From the NCBI GenBank assembly GCA_964230805.1, contig CAXRIA010000002.1, positions 1 to 64,000 of the forward strand: 64,000 nucleotides of DNA. Direction: 5' to 3'. Below are positions 51,118 through 60,917 of this stretch, one piece after another. The DNA is from Flavicella sp964230805. GTDB taxonomy: Bacteria > Bacteroidota > Bacteroidia > Flavobacteriales > Flavobacteriaceae. The notes beneath the pieces are model-generated. The model did no database searches. It was not told the origin of the DNA and was given only the letters and a program-made list of their open reading frames with translations. Position numbers and translations under genes: made by a program. The number at the start of each line of letters is the position of its first letter. Position 1 is the stretch's first letter.

Positions 51118-51975
51118 TTAGTCGATTTGGTGTGAAGAACGGAAGTAATGCATAATGACATTGGGATCTGGAAACAACGGCGTCGTGGCTTCATTTTTCC
51201 CATCGTAATCAAATTTTGACAAGACATATCGAATGGATTCCAATCGTGCAATCTCTTTGTTATTGGTTTTAACAATAACCCAAGGGCTGTAACTGGTATG
51301 GGTATTGCTGTACATTTTTTCTTTGTAAAATGTATATTTATCCCATAATTCTTGACCTTTTTGATCTACGGGACTAAATTTCCATCGTTTCAATGGATTT
51401 TTCATTCGAGAATCAAATCTCCTTTTTTGTTCATCTTTTGAAATAGACAACCAAAACTTAATAATAATCAAACCGTCCTCGTAGAGCATATGTTCAAATT
51501 CTGGAACCTGAGACATAAATTCATTGTATTGTTTTTCAGAACAAAACCCCATCACGGGCTCAACGACTGCACGATTGTACCAACTTCGATCGTAAAAAAC
51601 GATTTCACCCGGATTTGGGAGTTCTTTGATGTAACGCATAAAATACCACTGTCCTTTCTCAATCGCTGTGGGCTTATTCAAAGCTACCAAACGAGAGGAA
51701 CGTGGATTCAAATGTTCCATAAATCTACGAATTGCACCACCCTTTCCGGCAGCATCTCTCCCTTCAAAAATAACGGCCACACGTTTGTTGTTCTTCGAAA
51801 TCCAATTTTGAAGTTTCACAAGTTCTACTTGCAGTGCCCGAAGCTCTGCTTCATATTCGACCGTATTTATGATTTTTTCAAACTTACCGCCTTTGCCTCG
51901 GATCAATTCTTTGAGCTGCGCACTGGTGGTGTGTTTTTCTATTTCCTCCAGTGTCAATCGGGAGTTTTCCTCCAT
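51118..51975 (-). CDS. ppk2: polyphosphate kinase 2 (first of a tandem pair)
   Basis: A 285-residue PPK2. It has the same Walker A position (GRDAAGKGGA, 72-81), Walker B (FYDRSWYNRAVVEPVMGFC, 127-145) and lid segment (NPLKRWKFSPVDQKGQELWD) as the downstream copy, and a 20-residue C-terminal extension. It probably uses polyphosphate to regenerate ADP/ATP or GDP/GTP. The gene follows recQ by 53 nt and precedes the other PPK2 by 3 nt. The two copies may differ in nucleotide or chain-length preference. Confidence 0.92.
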   Translation of the reverse strand: MEENSRLTLEEIEKHTTSAQLKELIRGKGGKFEKIINTVEYEAELRALQVELVKLQNWISKNNKRVAVIFEGRDAAGKGGAIRRFMEHLNPRSSRLVALNKPTAIEKGQWYFMRYIKELPNPGEIVFYDRSWYNRAVVEPVMGFCSEKQYNEFMSQVPEFEHMLYEDGLIIIKFWLSISKDEQKRRFDSRMKNPLKRWKFSPVDQKGQELWDKYTFYKEKMYSNTHTSYSPWVIVKTNNKEIARLESIRYVLSKFDYDGKNEATTPLFPDPNVIMHYFRSSHQID

Positions 51976-52028
51976 AACAATTCACTATTTTATTTCAACG
52001 ATAGGCATCAATACGATAGCCCATCTCA

Positions 52029-54230
52029 TTAATTTCCTACTTCACTTAAAAACTTGATTCTCATCAAGCGCATGTCTTCTTCCTCATAGTCACCCTCAAA
52101 CTCATCGATTGCTTCTTGTATATCGTCTGTTTCGGCTTCCATGAAATAATCGATAATTTCTTCTTGCTGCTCTTCATCAAGAATGGCATCTACACAATAA
52201 GAAATATCCAATTTGGTCCCTGAATAAACAATGGTCTCAATTTCTTTTATCAACTCTTCCATTTCAAGACCTTTGGAACTGGCGATGTCTTCCAATGATA
52301 ATTTTCGATCTGTATTTTGAATAATGTAAAGTTTCAAGCCTGATTTCAAACCTGTTCCTTTTACGATCAGATCGTCAGGACGCGTGATGTCATTTTCTTT
52401 GACATAGTTCGAAATTAGTTCTAGAAAATCTTTTCCAAATTTACGTGCTTTTCCATCGCCAACACCATGCACATTCGACAGCTCTTCCATCGTAATTGGA
52501 TAACGAAGTGTCATCGCTTCCAGAGAAGGATCTTGAAAAATAGCAAACGGAGGAATTCCTTTTCGCTTCGCAACTTTTTTCCGTAATTCCTTCAATAGCA
52601 CCATTAAATTTTTATCACTTACGCCTGTTACCTGTCTTGAGTTCACTACTCCTTCACCAACAGCTTCTGTCCCTGAATATTCATGATCTGCCGTCATCAT
52701 AAAAGAAGATGGCGATTTTATAAAAGCATGCCCGCTCTCTGTTAACTTCAGTACACCATACTGCTCAATTTCTTTTCGAAGGTAATTGTGAACAAAGGTT
52801 TGACGAATCAAGGCCATCCAAAACTCAGATTTGTGTTTTTTACCCACCCCAAAAAAGGGTCGTTCGTGGGTTTTATGTGAATTCAACATGGCATTTTCTT
52901 TTCCAACTAAGGTAGCTACAATGTCTTTCGATTTGTACTTTTCTTTGGTGTCTCGAACGACCTTCAATAACGTTTTCACCTCTTCTTTGGCCTCTATTTT
53001 TGGTTTTGGATTTCTCGTATTGTCATCCATATCGGCTCCCAAACCATTCACCTCGTCAAATTCCTCTCCAAAATAATGCAACAAATATTTTCGTCTACTC
53101 ATTGAAGTCTCAGCGTAACCTACAACTTCTTGTAACAAAGCATGTCCTATTTCCTGCTCAGCGACCGGCTTACTCGACATAAACTTCTCAAGTTTTTCGA
53201 TGTCTTGATAAGAATAATAAGCCAAACAATAGCCCTCACCATCGTCTCGACCAGCCCTTCCTGTTTCTTGATAATAACTCTCCAAACTTTTTGGAATGTC
53301 GTGGTGAATAACAAAACGCACGTCTGGCTTGTCTATTCCCATTCCAAAAGCAATGGTAGCCACAATGACATCCGTATCCTCCATCAAAAACATATCTTGA
53401 TGTTTTGCTCGGGTCTTTGCATCTAGCCCTGCATGATAAGGCAAGGCCTTGATTCCATTTACCTGCAAGATTTGGGCTACTTCTTCTACCTTTTTTCGAC
53501 TCAAGCAGTAAATGACACCTGATTTTCCTTGATATCCTTTCACAAAGCGAATGATATCGCTGTAAATATCTTTGGTTTTTGGTCTAACCTCATAAAAAAG
53601 ATTGGGTCTGTTAAAGGAAGCCTTGAACCTTCTGGCATCGGATATTCCCAAAGTTTTTAAAATGTCTTCTTGCACTTTTTCCGTAGCCGTTGCAGTCAAT
53701 CCAATCACGGGAACATTATCGATGCTCTGAATGATATTTTTTAGGTTTCGATATTCTGGCCGAAAATCGTGTCCCCATTCTGAAATACAATGCGCTTCAT
53801 CAATAGCTACAAATGAAATTTTTTGAGATTTTAAAAAATCTACATATTCTTGCTTGATCAGTGATTCTGGAGCAACGTACAACAATTTGGTAATTCCCCC
53901 ACGAATGTCATCCATTACTCTTGCGACCTCTGTTTTGTTGAGTGATGAATTCAACACATGCGCTACCCCTTCATTGTCTGAAACACCTCGAATGGCATCT
54001 ACCTGGTTTTTCATCAATGCAATCAATGGAGAAACGACGATGGCAGTCCCTTCTTGCATCAAAGCTGGCAACTGATAACACAGCGATTTTCCACCACCTG
54101 TCGGCATGATAGCAAAAGCATTTTTACCCTCAATAACACTTTTAATGACTTGCTCTTGCAACCCCTTGAATTTTGAAAAACCAAAAAACTTTTTCAGAGG
54201 ACCGTGCAAGTCAATTTCCTTACTATTCAT
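52029..54230 (-). CDS. recQ: ATP-dependent DNA helicase RecQ
   Basis: A 733-residue superfamily 2 3'-5' DNA helicase in recombination and repair. Walker A is MPTGGGKS near 42-49. Walker B is the DEAH box VAIDEAHCISEWGHDFRPEYR (144-147; given in part), followed by the aromatic-rich loop. Motif VI reads YYQETGRAGRDD near 345-356. Downstream come a RecQ-Ct region and an HRDC-type domain near 510-600 (RYPITMEELSNVHGVGDGKA), then an acidic C-terminal tail. The zinc-site cysteines of classical RecQ are not evident in the RecQ-Ct region. It is divergent from kdsD. Confidence 0.93.
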   Translation of the reverse strand: MNSKEIDLHGPLKKFFGFSKFKGLQEQVIKSVIEGKNAFAIMPTGGGKSLCYQLPALMQEGTAIVVSPLIALMKNQVDAIRGVSDNEGVAHVLNSSLNKTEVARVMDDIRGGITKLLYVAPESLIKQEYVDFLKSQKISFVAIDEAHCISEWGHDFRPEYRNLKNIIQSIDNVPVIGLTATATEKVQEDILKTLGISDARRFKASFNRPNLFYEVRPKTKDIYSDIIRFVKGYQGKSGVIYCLSRKKVEEVAQILQVNGIKALPYHAGLDAKTRAKHQDMFLMEDTDVIVATIAFGMGIDKPDVRFVIHHDIPKSLESYYQETGRAGRDDGEGYCLAYYSYQDIEKLEKFMSSKPVAEQEIGHALLQEVVGYAETSMSRRKYLLHYFGEEFDEVNGLGADMDDNTRNPKPKIEAKEEVKTLLKVVRDTKEKYKSKDIVATLVGKENAMLNSHKTHERPFFGVGKKHKSEFWMALIRQTFVHNYLRKEIEQYGVLKLTESGHAFIKSPSSFMMTADHEYSGTEAVGEGVVNSRQVTGVSDKNLMVLLKELRKKVAKRKGIPPFAIFQDPSLEAMTLRYPITMEELSNVHGVGDGKARKFGKDFLELISNYVKENDITRPDDLIVKGTGLKSGLKLYIIQNTDRKLSLEDIASSKGLEMEELIKEIETIVYSGTKLDISYCVDAILDEEQQEEIIDYFMEAETDDIQEAIDEFEGDYEEEDMRLMRIKFLSEVGN

Positions 54231-54253
54231 TCTCTACTTAATCTATTTTTAGA

Positions 54254-54261
54254 TACATTTG
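54254..54261 (+). promoter_or_regulatory. -7 promoter box of kdsD
   Basis: TACATTTG, exact match, 43 nt before the TTG start at 54305. A TACCTTTA box on the minus strand in the same 75-nt region could serve recQ. Confidence 0.4.
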
Positions 54262-54304
54262 CACTTAAAGGTATCATTTTTTATTCTAACAAAAATTAAA
54301 GTTT

Positions 54305-55273
54305 TTGAAAAAATCAAATACAATTATTGACATCGCATTGCAAACTATTGACATAGAAAGCAAAGCAATTGCTAATTTAAAAAATTTAATCAACACTGAC
54401 TTTGAAAATGCAGTGAAATTTATATTTAATTCGAGCGGCAGAGTCATTGTAACCGGAATTGGAAAAAGCGCCATCATTGCACAGAAAATAGTAGCCACAA
54501 TGAATTCGACAGGAACGCCGTCAATTTTTATGCATGCTGCGGATGCCATTCATGGCGATTTGGGAAATATTCAAAAAGAAGATACTGTCATTTGTATTTC
54601 CAAAAGCGGAAACACTCCTGAAATAAAAGTCCTGGTTCCACTCATTCAAAATTACGGGAACAAATTGATTGCAATTACGGGAAATACGGAATCTTTTTTG
54701 GGAACACAAGCCGACTTCACACTGAATTGTCATATTGAAAAAGAAGCCTGCACAAACAATTTGGCACCCACCACGAGCACAACTGCTCAATTGGTTATTG
54801 GAGACGCATTGGCGGTTTGCTTGTTGAATTTGAAAGACTTTTCGAGCAATGATTTTGCAAAATACCATCCCGGTGGTGCACTTGGAAAACGCTTGTATTT
54901 ACGTGTGCGTGATTTGGTGGACAAACACGAATTACCTAGGGTTACTCCTAGCACCAAAATAAAAGATGTTATTTTAGAGATTTCCAACAAACGACTGGGA
55001 GCAACTGCTGTTATTGACAAGGATCAAATTGTAGGAATGATTACCGACGGAGACCTGCGTCGCATGCTTGAAAGCGAAGGAAATTTAGGGCAGTTGATTG
55101 CAAAAGATGTGATGAATTCAGATCCAAAAACAATCAATGCCAACGATATGGCAATCGATGCTTTGAACCAATTGGAAAATCATGGGATTACTCAAATATT
55201 GGTAGTGGACGACAAGAAAAAATACATGGGAATTGTTCACTTACACGACTTAATCAAAGAAGGGATTTTTTAA
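54305..55273 (+). CDS. kdsD: arabinose-5-phosphate isomerase (KpsF/GutQ family)
   Basis: A 322-residue protein that interconverts ribulose 5-phosphate and arabinose 5-phosphate, the first step to Kdo of lipopolysaccharide. SIS domain: VIVTGIGKSAIIAQKI near 46-61, HAADAIHGDLGNI near 78-90 (catalytic His), VICISKSGNTPEI near 97, NLAPTTSTTAQLVIGDAL near 152-169, FAKYHPGGALGKRL near 185. Two CBS repeats follow (about 205-322), one with GMITDGDLRRML. The frame begins with TTG at 54305; the next residues match the family start, so TTG is accepted. tatC begins one base after the stop. Confidence 0.93.
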   Translation: MKKSNTIIDIALQTIDIESKAIANLKNLINTDFENAVKFIFNSSGRVIVTGIGKSAIIAQKIVATMNSTGTPSIFMHAADAIHGDLGNIQKEDTVICISKSGNTPEIKVLVPLIQNYGNKLIAITGNTESFLGTQADFTLNCHIEKEACTNNLAPTTSTTAQLVIGDALAVCLLNLKDFSSNDFAKYHPGGALGKRLYLRVRDLVDKHELPRVTPSTKIKDVILEISNKRLGATAVIDKDQIVGMITDGDLRRMLESEGNLGQLIAKDVMNSDPKTINANDMAIDALNQLENHGITQILVVDDKKKYMGIVHLHDLIKEGIF

Positions 55274-55274
55274 C

Positions 55275-56084
55275 ATGCCGCAACAAAAAAAACAAATGTC
55301 TTTTTTAGCGCATCTCGAAGAATTGAGATGGCATCTCGTAAGATCTACTGCGGCTATTTTTATGTGTGGTATTGTTTTATTTGTGTTCAAATCAACCGTC
55401 TACGATCATTTTTTACTCGCACATCTAAATTCGGAGTTTGCCACCTACCAGTGGTTCTGTGATGCGTTTCAAGTTTTCGGAGTCGAAAGCAATTTTTGTG
55501 GTGTACAGTTTCCTCAAAAATTACAGAGCCTTTCCTTAACCAACCAATTAATGAATGCCATTTGGTCGTCCCTTATTTTGGGGCTTATCATAGCATTTCC
55601 TTATGTCTTGTGGGAATTTTGGAAATTTATTTCTCCTGGCCTCCATACAAATGAAAGAAAAAAATCAAAAGGGTTTTTGTTTATCACCTCACTGCTATTT
55701 TTCGTAGGCGTACTTTTTAGTTTTTATGTCATTGTTCCCATGTCTGTTTATTTTTTCTATCATTTTGAAATTACAGACACCATACAAAACAATTTTACAT
55801 TGTCTTCGTACATCTCGATGGTTACCAATACACTTTTGGGCGTTTCTCTTGTGTTTGAATTGCCCGTACTTATTTTCTTTTTAACAAAACTAGGACTCGT
55901 TACGCCTTCCTTTTTAAAAACCTATCGAAAACATGCATTGGTCGTCGTGTTGCTCTTGGCTGCCATTATTACTCCACCAGATGTTGCGAGTCAGGTAATT
56001 GTATCCATACCCATCATGCTTTTGTACGAAGTCAGCATCCATGTCGCCAAATTTGTTGTGAAAAAACAGGAAAAATCGTTGTAA
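55275..56084 (+). CDS. tatC: Sec-independent protein translocase subunit TatC
   Basis: TatC (269 residues) is the receptor for twin-arginine signal peptides in the inner membrane. The N-terminal MSFLAHLEELRWHLVRS motif (with the conserved FxxHLxELRxRL pattern) and six hydrophobic helices are seen, with FPYVLWEFWKFISPGL near 114-130. The C-terminal region has the conserved Pro-rich ITPPD motif near 233. It follows kdsD by 1 nt; lptB is 65 nt further. The tatA/B genes are not adjacent in this window. Confidence 0.95.
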   Translation: MPQQKKQMSFLAHLEELRWHLVRSTAAIFMCGIVLFVFKSTVYDHFLLAHLNSEFATYQWFCDAFQVFGVESNFCGVQFPQKLQSLSLTNQLMNAIWSSLILGLIIAFPYVLWEFWKFISPGLHTNERKKSKGFLFITSLLFFVGVLFSFYVIVPMSVYFFYHFEITDTIQNNFTLSSYISMVTNTLLGVSLVFELPVLIFFLTKLGLVTPSFLKTYRKHALVVVLLLAAIITPPDVASQVIVSIPIMLLYEVSIHVAKFVVKKQEKSL

Positions 56085-56149
56085 ACTAATCTCAGCCGAC
56101 ACAAACATTCATTGGAAATTTTTACTTTTACAATCCCTAAATTCAATTC

Positions 56150-56887
56150 ATGAAACTCAGAGCCAACAATATTCAAAAAATATACGGAAACCGAAAAGTT
56201 GTAAAAGGAATTTCTTTGGAAGTGAATCAAGGTGAAATTGTGGGGCTTTTGGGACCGAATGGTGCTGGAAAGACAACTTCTTTTTACATGATTGTGGGCA
56301 TGATACAACCCAACCATGGACACATTTATTTAGACGCTCAGGAGATTACAGAGTACCCTATGTACAAGAGAGCAGAGCATGGTATTGGGTACCTCGCTCA
56401 AGAGGCTTCGGTTTTTAGAAAGCTATCTGTAGAAGACAACATTCGCTCCGTTTTGCAATTTACAGGAAGAAGCAAACAGGAAGAAAATGAAAAATTAGAA
56501 TCCTTGATTGAAGAATTTAGTTTGGGACATGTAAGAAAAAATAGAGGCGATTTGTTGTCCGGTGGAGAACGCAGAAGAACAGAAATCGCTCGATGTTTGG
56601 CGTCTGACCCCAAATTCATTTTATTAGACGAACCTTTCGCAGGTGTTGATCCTATTGCTGTGGAAGACATTCAGAGTATTGTAGCTCAATTGAAAAACAA
56701 AAATATCGGAATCCTTATCACAGACCACGACGTACAAGCAACTTTGGCGATTACAGATAAAACGTACTTGATGTATGAAGGAGGCATCTTGAAAGAAGGA
56801 ACTCCTGAAGAATTGGCAGACGATCCAACAGTCCGCAAAGTATACCTTGGAGAAAGCTTTATTTTACAAAAGAATAAATTCAAGTAA
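56150..56887 (+). CDS. lptB: LPS export ABC transporter ATP-binding protein
   Basis: LptB (245 residues) powers the LptFGC system that moves lipopolysaccharide to the outer membrane. It has MKLRANNIQKIYGNRKVV at the start, Walker A GPNGAGKTTSF near 36-46, LAQEASVFRKLSVEDNI near 86-102, signature LLSGGERRRTEIARCL near 140, and Walker B FILLDEPFAGVDPIAVED near 160-177, which is characteristic of LptB. Start ATG 56150. With KdsD upstream it fits LPS biogenesis. Confidence 0.95.
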   Translation: MKLRANNIQKIYGNRKVVKGISLEVNQGEIVGLLGPNGAGKTTSFYMIVGMIQPNHGHIYLDAQEITEYPMYKRAEHGIGYLAQEASVFRKLSVEDNIRSVLQFTGRSKQEENEKLESLIEEFSLGHVRKNRGDLLSGGERRRTEIARCLASDPKFILLDEPFAGVDPIAVEDIQSIVAQLKNKNIGILITDHDVQATLAITDKTYLMYEGGILKEGTPEELADDPTVRKVYLGESFILQKNKFK

Positions 56888-57021
56888 ATCCGATTCCTTA
56901 CCAACCAAGAAAAAACCATCCTCTCATTTCAAGAGTTGAAAATAAGAGTTGCTTTTAACGTTTACCTGGATCAAAAAATATACTTATTTTTACTCCACCA
57001 CAAACAGAACTGCACCCATTT

Positions 57022-59931
57022 ATGACACTCTCCCTAGAAAACCTTCAACAGAACCTAGAAGGAGAAATCCATTTTGATGCTTTGCACAGAGGTATGTATG
57101 CCACGGACGCCTCTGTTTATAGAAAAAAGCCTCTTGCCGTCGCTTTTCCCAAAAACAAATCCGATTTAAAAAAGCTACTCGCCTTTGCCAACAAAAATAA
57201 AATTGGATTAATTCCACGAACTGCGGGAACCTCACTAGCAGGTCAATGTGTAGGTGAAGGGATTGTCGTAGACGTTTCAAAGTATTTTACCAAAATCATT
57301 GCTTACGACCGAAATAAAAAAACCGTACGTTTGGAACCCGGAATCATTCGTGACGACTTGAATCGTTTTCTGAAAAAAGACGCTCTTTTCTTTGGTCCCA
57401 ACACCTCTACTTCCAACCGATGTATGATTGGAGGCATGGTAGGAAACAATTCCTCAGGTACTACCTCCATTCGCTATGGAGTTACTCGTGATAAGGTTCT
57501 CGAAATAAAAGCACTTCTCAGTGATGGAAGTACCGCAATCTTTCAAGAAATCACTTCCGAAACTTTTCTAAAAAAAGCAAAAGAAAAAACTTTGGAAGGC
57601 TCTATTTACAAGACTGTCTTCCAAGAGTTGTCTCAAAAAAACACACAAGAAGAAATACACAACGAATTTCCTAAAAAAAATATTCATCGAAGAAATACGG
57701 GCTACGCTGTTGATAGCCTGTTGTCCTCTGAATTGTTTGGAGGAACTTCCAAAACGATCAATATGGCAAAACTGCTTTGTGGTAGTGAAGGAACACTTGC
57801 TTTCACCACAGAGATCGTGCTTCAATTAGACCCTATTCCTCCCTCCTTCGCGGTTATGGTAGGCGCACACTTTCAAAGTGTTCAAGAAAGTTTAGAAGCG
57901 GTGGTAATTGCCATGAAGCACAAATTGTACAATTGCGAATTGATGGATAAAATCATTTTGGACTGTACCAAAAACAACCGTGAACAGCAAAAAAATAGAT
58001 TTTTCTTACAGGGGGATCCTGAAGCAATTTTAATGTTAGAAGTCGCCGCAGAATCTCTAGAGTTGGCCGAAGCAAAAGCAAATGCTTTGATTTTAGACCT
58101 AAAAAAACACGAATTTGGATTTCATTATCCCAAAATTTTCGGCGAGGACATCGCCAAAATTCATGACCTGAGAAAAGCGGGATTGGGACTTTTAGGAAAT
58201 ATTGTTGGCGATAACAAGGCGGTAGCTTGTATAGAAGATACCGCAGTGGAATTAACTGACCTTCCGAGTTACATTGCTGATTTTACAAAAATAATGGAGC
58301 GCTACAAACAGAAGGCAGTTTATTATGCACACGCCGGAGCGGGAGAAATTCATTTGAGGCCTATTCTTAATCTTAAGAAAAAAGCCGATGTCGTATTGTT
58401 TCGAAAAATCACATACGAAACAGCACAACTAGTAAAATCCTATCAAGGATCTTTCAGCGGAGAGCATGGAGATGGTATTGTTCGATCTGAATTTATTCCA
58501 TTTATGATCGGTGCAAAAAACTACCAACTTCTAAAGAAAATAAAAGCCGTTTTTGACCCTACAGGAATTATGAATCCTGGAAAAATAATTTCGGCACTTC
58601 CCATGGTTGAAAATTTACGATACCGTCCTGACAGAAAAGAACCTGAAATTAGCACCCTTATGGATTTCAGTGATAGCAAAGGAATTCTGCGTGTTGCCGA
58701 AAAATGCAATGGTTCTGGTGATTGTCGAAAATCTGTGGAAGCAGGAGGCGTTATGTGTCCGAGCTACCGAGCCACAAAAGATGAAAAAGACACCACACGA
58801 GCCAGAGCGAATGTGTTGAGAGAGTTTTTAACCCACAGTCCTCAAAAAAACAAGTTCAATCACCAAGAATTAAAAGAAGTATTTGACCTTTGCATAAGCT
58901 GCAAAGCCTGTGCAAGCGAATGCCCGAGTAATGTGGATATTGCTAGTTTAAAAGCTGAATTTTTGCACCAATACTACCAAGAAAACAAACGATCTTGGCG
59001 CGATTTTATTTTTGGAAAAAATGCGAAAATAATTTTTTTTGCCTCTAAGTTTCCAACGTGGAGTAATTTTATGAACACACGACATATCACAAAAAAAATC
59101 CTTGGAATTGCCCCACAACGAAGCTTGCCGCTTCTCCAAAAAACAACACTCATAGCTTGGTATGACAAAAATAAAAACCGTTTGCACGATGGTCAAAAAA
59201 AACAAGGGAAAATATATCTTTTTTGTGATGAATTCACCAATTTTTACGACGTTGATATCGGGATTGATACATTGGAATTTCTTTCATTAATAGGATTCAA
59301 ACCGCTCATGGTAGCTCATGAAGAGAGTGGCCGAAGTGCGATTTCAAAAGGGATGTTGTCTTATGCCAAAACAATTGCGGACAAAAATATAGAAACGTTC
59401 AAAGACCTACTCTCTAAAGAAACACCACTTATTGGAATAGAACCTTCTACAATATTGACATTTCGAGATGAGTACCTCCGACTCGCCACTGACAAAGAGA
59501 CCGCCCAAAGAATTGCGAAACATTGTCATACTTTGGAGGAGTTTATTCATAAGCTGACAAAAGCTGGTTCTTTAACCTCAGATAGATTCACAAAAAAATC
59601 AAAAAGCATCAAAATTCATGGTCACTGTCATCAAAAATCATTAAGCAGTACGCAGCCCACCTTTGCGATTTTGAATCTTCCTGAAAATTACAAGGTATCT
59701 ATCTTAAACACGGGTTGTTGCGGGATGGCAGGTTCTTTTGGCTATGAAAAAGAACATTATGAATTGAGCATGCAAATTGGAGAAAACTCCCTATTTCCTA
59801 AAATAAGAAATTGCACGCAAGATACTGTGTTGGCCGTTTCTGGAACAAGTTGTCGCCATCAAATTTCCGAGGGAACAAAACGGAAGTCCCAACATCCCAT
59901 AAGTATATTGCGAGAAGCATTGCTCCCATAA
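57022..59931 (+). CDS. FAD-binding / Fe-S D-lactate dehydrogenase-like fusion protein
   Basis: A 969-residue fusion of a GlcD/Dld2-type flavoprotein and a GlcF-type Fe-S protein. Residues about 1-240 are the FAD domain (IPRTAGTSLAGQCVGEGIVV near 72-91, GGMVGNNSSGTTSIRYG near 140-156, CGSEGTLAFTTEI near 252-264). The C-terminal flavoprotein part extends to about 530 and holds YYAHAGAGEIHLRP and SGEHGDGIVRSEF. After a linker come 4Fe-4S motifs: a divergent CNGSGDCR.. CPSY cluster and a full CISCKACASECP near 622. The CCG-type domain near 870-910 contains GHCHQKSL and CCGMAGSFGYE. Likely oxidises D-lactate or a related 2-hydroxyacid; acceptor unknown. It stands alone. Confidence 0.85.
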   Translation: MTLSLENLQQNLEGEIHFDALHRGMYATDASVYRKKPLAVAFPKNKSDLKKLLAFANKNKIGLIPRTAGTSLAGQCVGEGIVVDVSKYFTKIIAYDRNKKTVRLEPGIIRDDLNRFLKKDALFFGPNTSTSNRCMIGGMVGNNSSGTTSIRYGVTRDKVLEIKALLSDGSTAIFQEITSETFLKKAKEKTLEGSIYKTVFQELSQKNTQEEIHNEFPKKNIHRRNTGYAVDSLLSSELFGGTSKTINMAKLLCGSEGTLAFTTEIVLQLDPIPPSFAVMVGAHFQSVQESLEAVVIAMKHKLYNCELMDKIILDCTKNNREQQKNRFFLQGDPEAILMLEVAAESLELAEAKANALILDLKKHEFGFHYPKIFGEDIAKIHDLRKAGLGLLGNIVGDNKAVACIEDTAVELTDLPSYIADFTKIMERYKQKAVYYAHAGAGEIHLRPILNLKKKADVVLFRKITYETAQLVKSYQGSFSGEHGDGIVRSEFIPFMIGAKNYQLLKKIKAVFDPTGIMNPGKIISALPMVENLRYRPDRKEPEISTLMDFSDSKGILRVAEKCNGSGDCRKSVEAGGVMCPSYRATKDEKDTTRARANVLREFLTHSPQKNKFNHQELKEVFDLCISCKACASECPSNVDIASLKAEFLHQYYQENKRSWRDFIFGKNAKIIFFASKFPTWSNFMNTRHITKKILGIAPQRSLPLLQKTTLIAWYDKNKNRLHDGQKKQGKIYLFCDEFTNFYDVDIGIDTLEFLSLIGFKPLMVAHEESGRSAISKGMLSYAKTIADKNIETFKDLLSKETPLIGIEPSTILTFRDEYLRLATDKETAQRIAKHCHTLEEFIHKLTKAGSLTSDRFTKKSKSIKIHGHCHQKSLSSTQPTFAILNLPENYKVSILNTGCCGMAGSFGYEKEHYELSMQIGENSLFPKIRNCTQDTVLAVSGTSCRHQISEGTKRKSQHPISILREALLP

Positions 59932-60052
59932 TTTAAATTTTAAACGTACATCGAACCTGCTATTTTTTTTAACTTTACAAGCGTCTCGAAGCACTAAAAT
60001 TATTTCGACCCACACAATGAATTCCTAATTTCTTTGCACAAGCCTATTCCCT

Positions 60053-60814
60053 ATGAATTTATTGAAGTATTTTTTTGCATTTCTTTTCTTTACCTGTCAA
60101 CTTTCTTGTGACACGAAAAAAAAGTCGGACACTACCATTCGTATTGCCACTGCCGCAAACATGCAGTTTGCCATGCACGAATTGAGCAAAAAATTCACAC
60201 AAAACACCCATATTTCTTGTGAACTGATTGTGGGCTCCTCAGGAAAATTAACGGCTCAAATTGCAGAAGGTGCTCCTTATGACTTATTTGTAGCTGCGAA
60301 CGTAAAATACCCACAAAAAATTTTCGACCTAGGGGTATGCCGAAACAACCCTCGTATTTATGCTTATGGGCGTCTCGTATTGTGGACTGCGGGAAACATC
60401 GCACCGAAACTCAAGGTGTTAAAAACCGACAGCATAAAGCACATTGCCTTACCCAATCCTAAGGTAGCACCCTACGGAAAAGCTGCTTATGACCTTTTAA
60501 CAGCATTGCCCTACTTTCAAAAAATCGAAAAAAAACTTGTCTATGGAGAGAGCATCTCTCAAACCAATCAATTCATCAGCACACAAGCAGCCGAAATAGG
60601 ATTTACCGCATTGTCGGTAGTGCATTCAGAGCCCTTTAAAAACAAAGGAAAATGGACCGCTTTAGCTTCGGAAAAACAGCCTCTCATTCCCCAAGCAGCG
60701 CTGTTATTAACCCAAAAAGAATCTGCTGAAAAATTCTTCCAATTTCTTTTTTCTCCAGATGCTAAAAAAACGCTTAAAAAATTCGGATATTTGACAGACG
60801 AATTGAATTTTTAA
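60053..60814 (+). CDS. modA: molybdate ABC transporter substrate-binding protein
   Basis: A 253-residue periplasmic lipoprotein (lipobox QLSC, Cys19) of the ModA family. The ligand region begins RIATAANMQFAMHEL near 31-45, and ELIVGSSGKLTAQIAEGAPYDLFVAAN lies near 60-86 (in parts, the SSGKL and GAPYDLF contacts). Later motifs are VAPYGKAAYDLLTAL near 143 and QAAEIGFTALSV near 183. The binding residues match molybdate/tungstate-binding members. It heads modABC; the gap to modB holds two micro-ORFs. Confidence 0.93.
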   Translation: MNLLKYFFAFLFFTCQLSCDTKKKSDTTIRIATAANMQFAMHELSKKFTQNTHISCELIVGSSGKLTAQIAEGAPYDLFVAANVKYPQKIFDLGVCRNNPRIYAYGRLVLWTAGNIAPKLKVLKTDSIKHIALPNPKVAPYGKAAYDLLTALPYFQKIEKKLVYGESISQTNQFISTQAAEIGFTALSVVHSEPFKNKGKWTALASEKQPLIPQAALLLTQKESAEKFFQFLFSPDAKKTLKKFGYLTDELNF

Positions 60815-60816
60815 CT

Positions 60817-60914
60817 ATGCATCAATTCCTGAACAAAATAAAATTTTGTTTCCCTAAGCAAAAATAATGACTGCACAGAAAAAGTGGCATGACCAAAACA
60901 AATTCTTTGACTGA
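60817..60914 (+). other. two coupled micro-ORFs between modA and modB
   Basis: ATG at 60817, two nt after the modA stop, opens 16 codons ending TAA (60865-60867). The last A of that stop is shared with the ATG of a second frame (TAATG) of 15 codons ending TGA at 60912-60914, three nt before the modB ATG. Peptides: MHQFLNKIKFCFPKQK and MTAQKKWHDQNKFFD. The chain keeps the usual coupling distances, but each frame is too short to prove coding. A translation relay or a decayed gene are both possible. Confidence 0.3.
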
Positions 60915-60917
60915 AAA

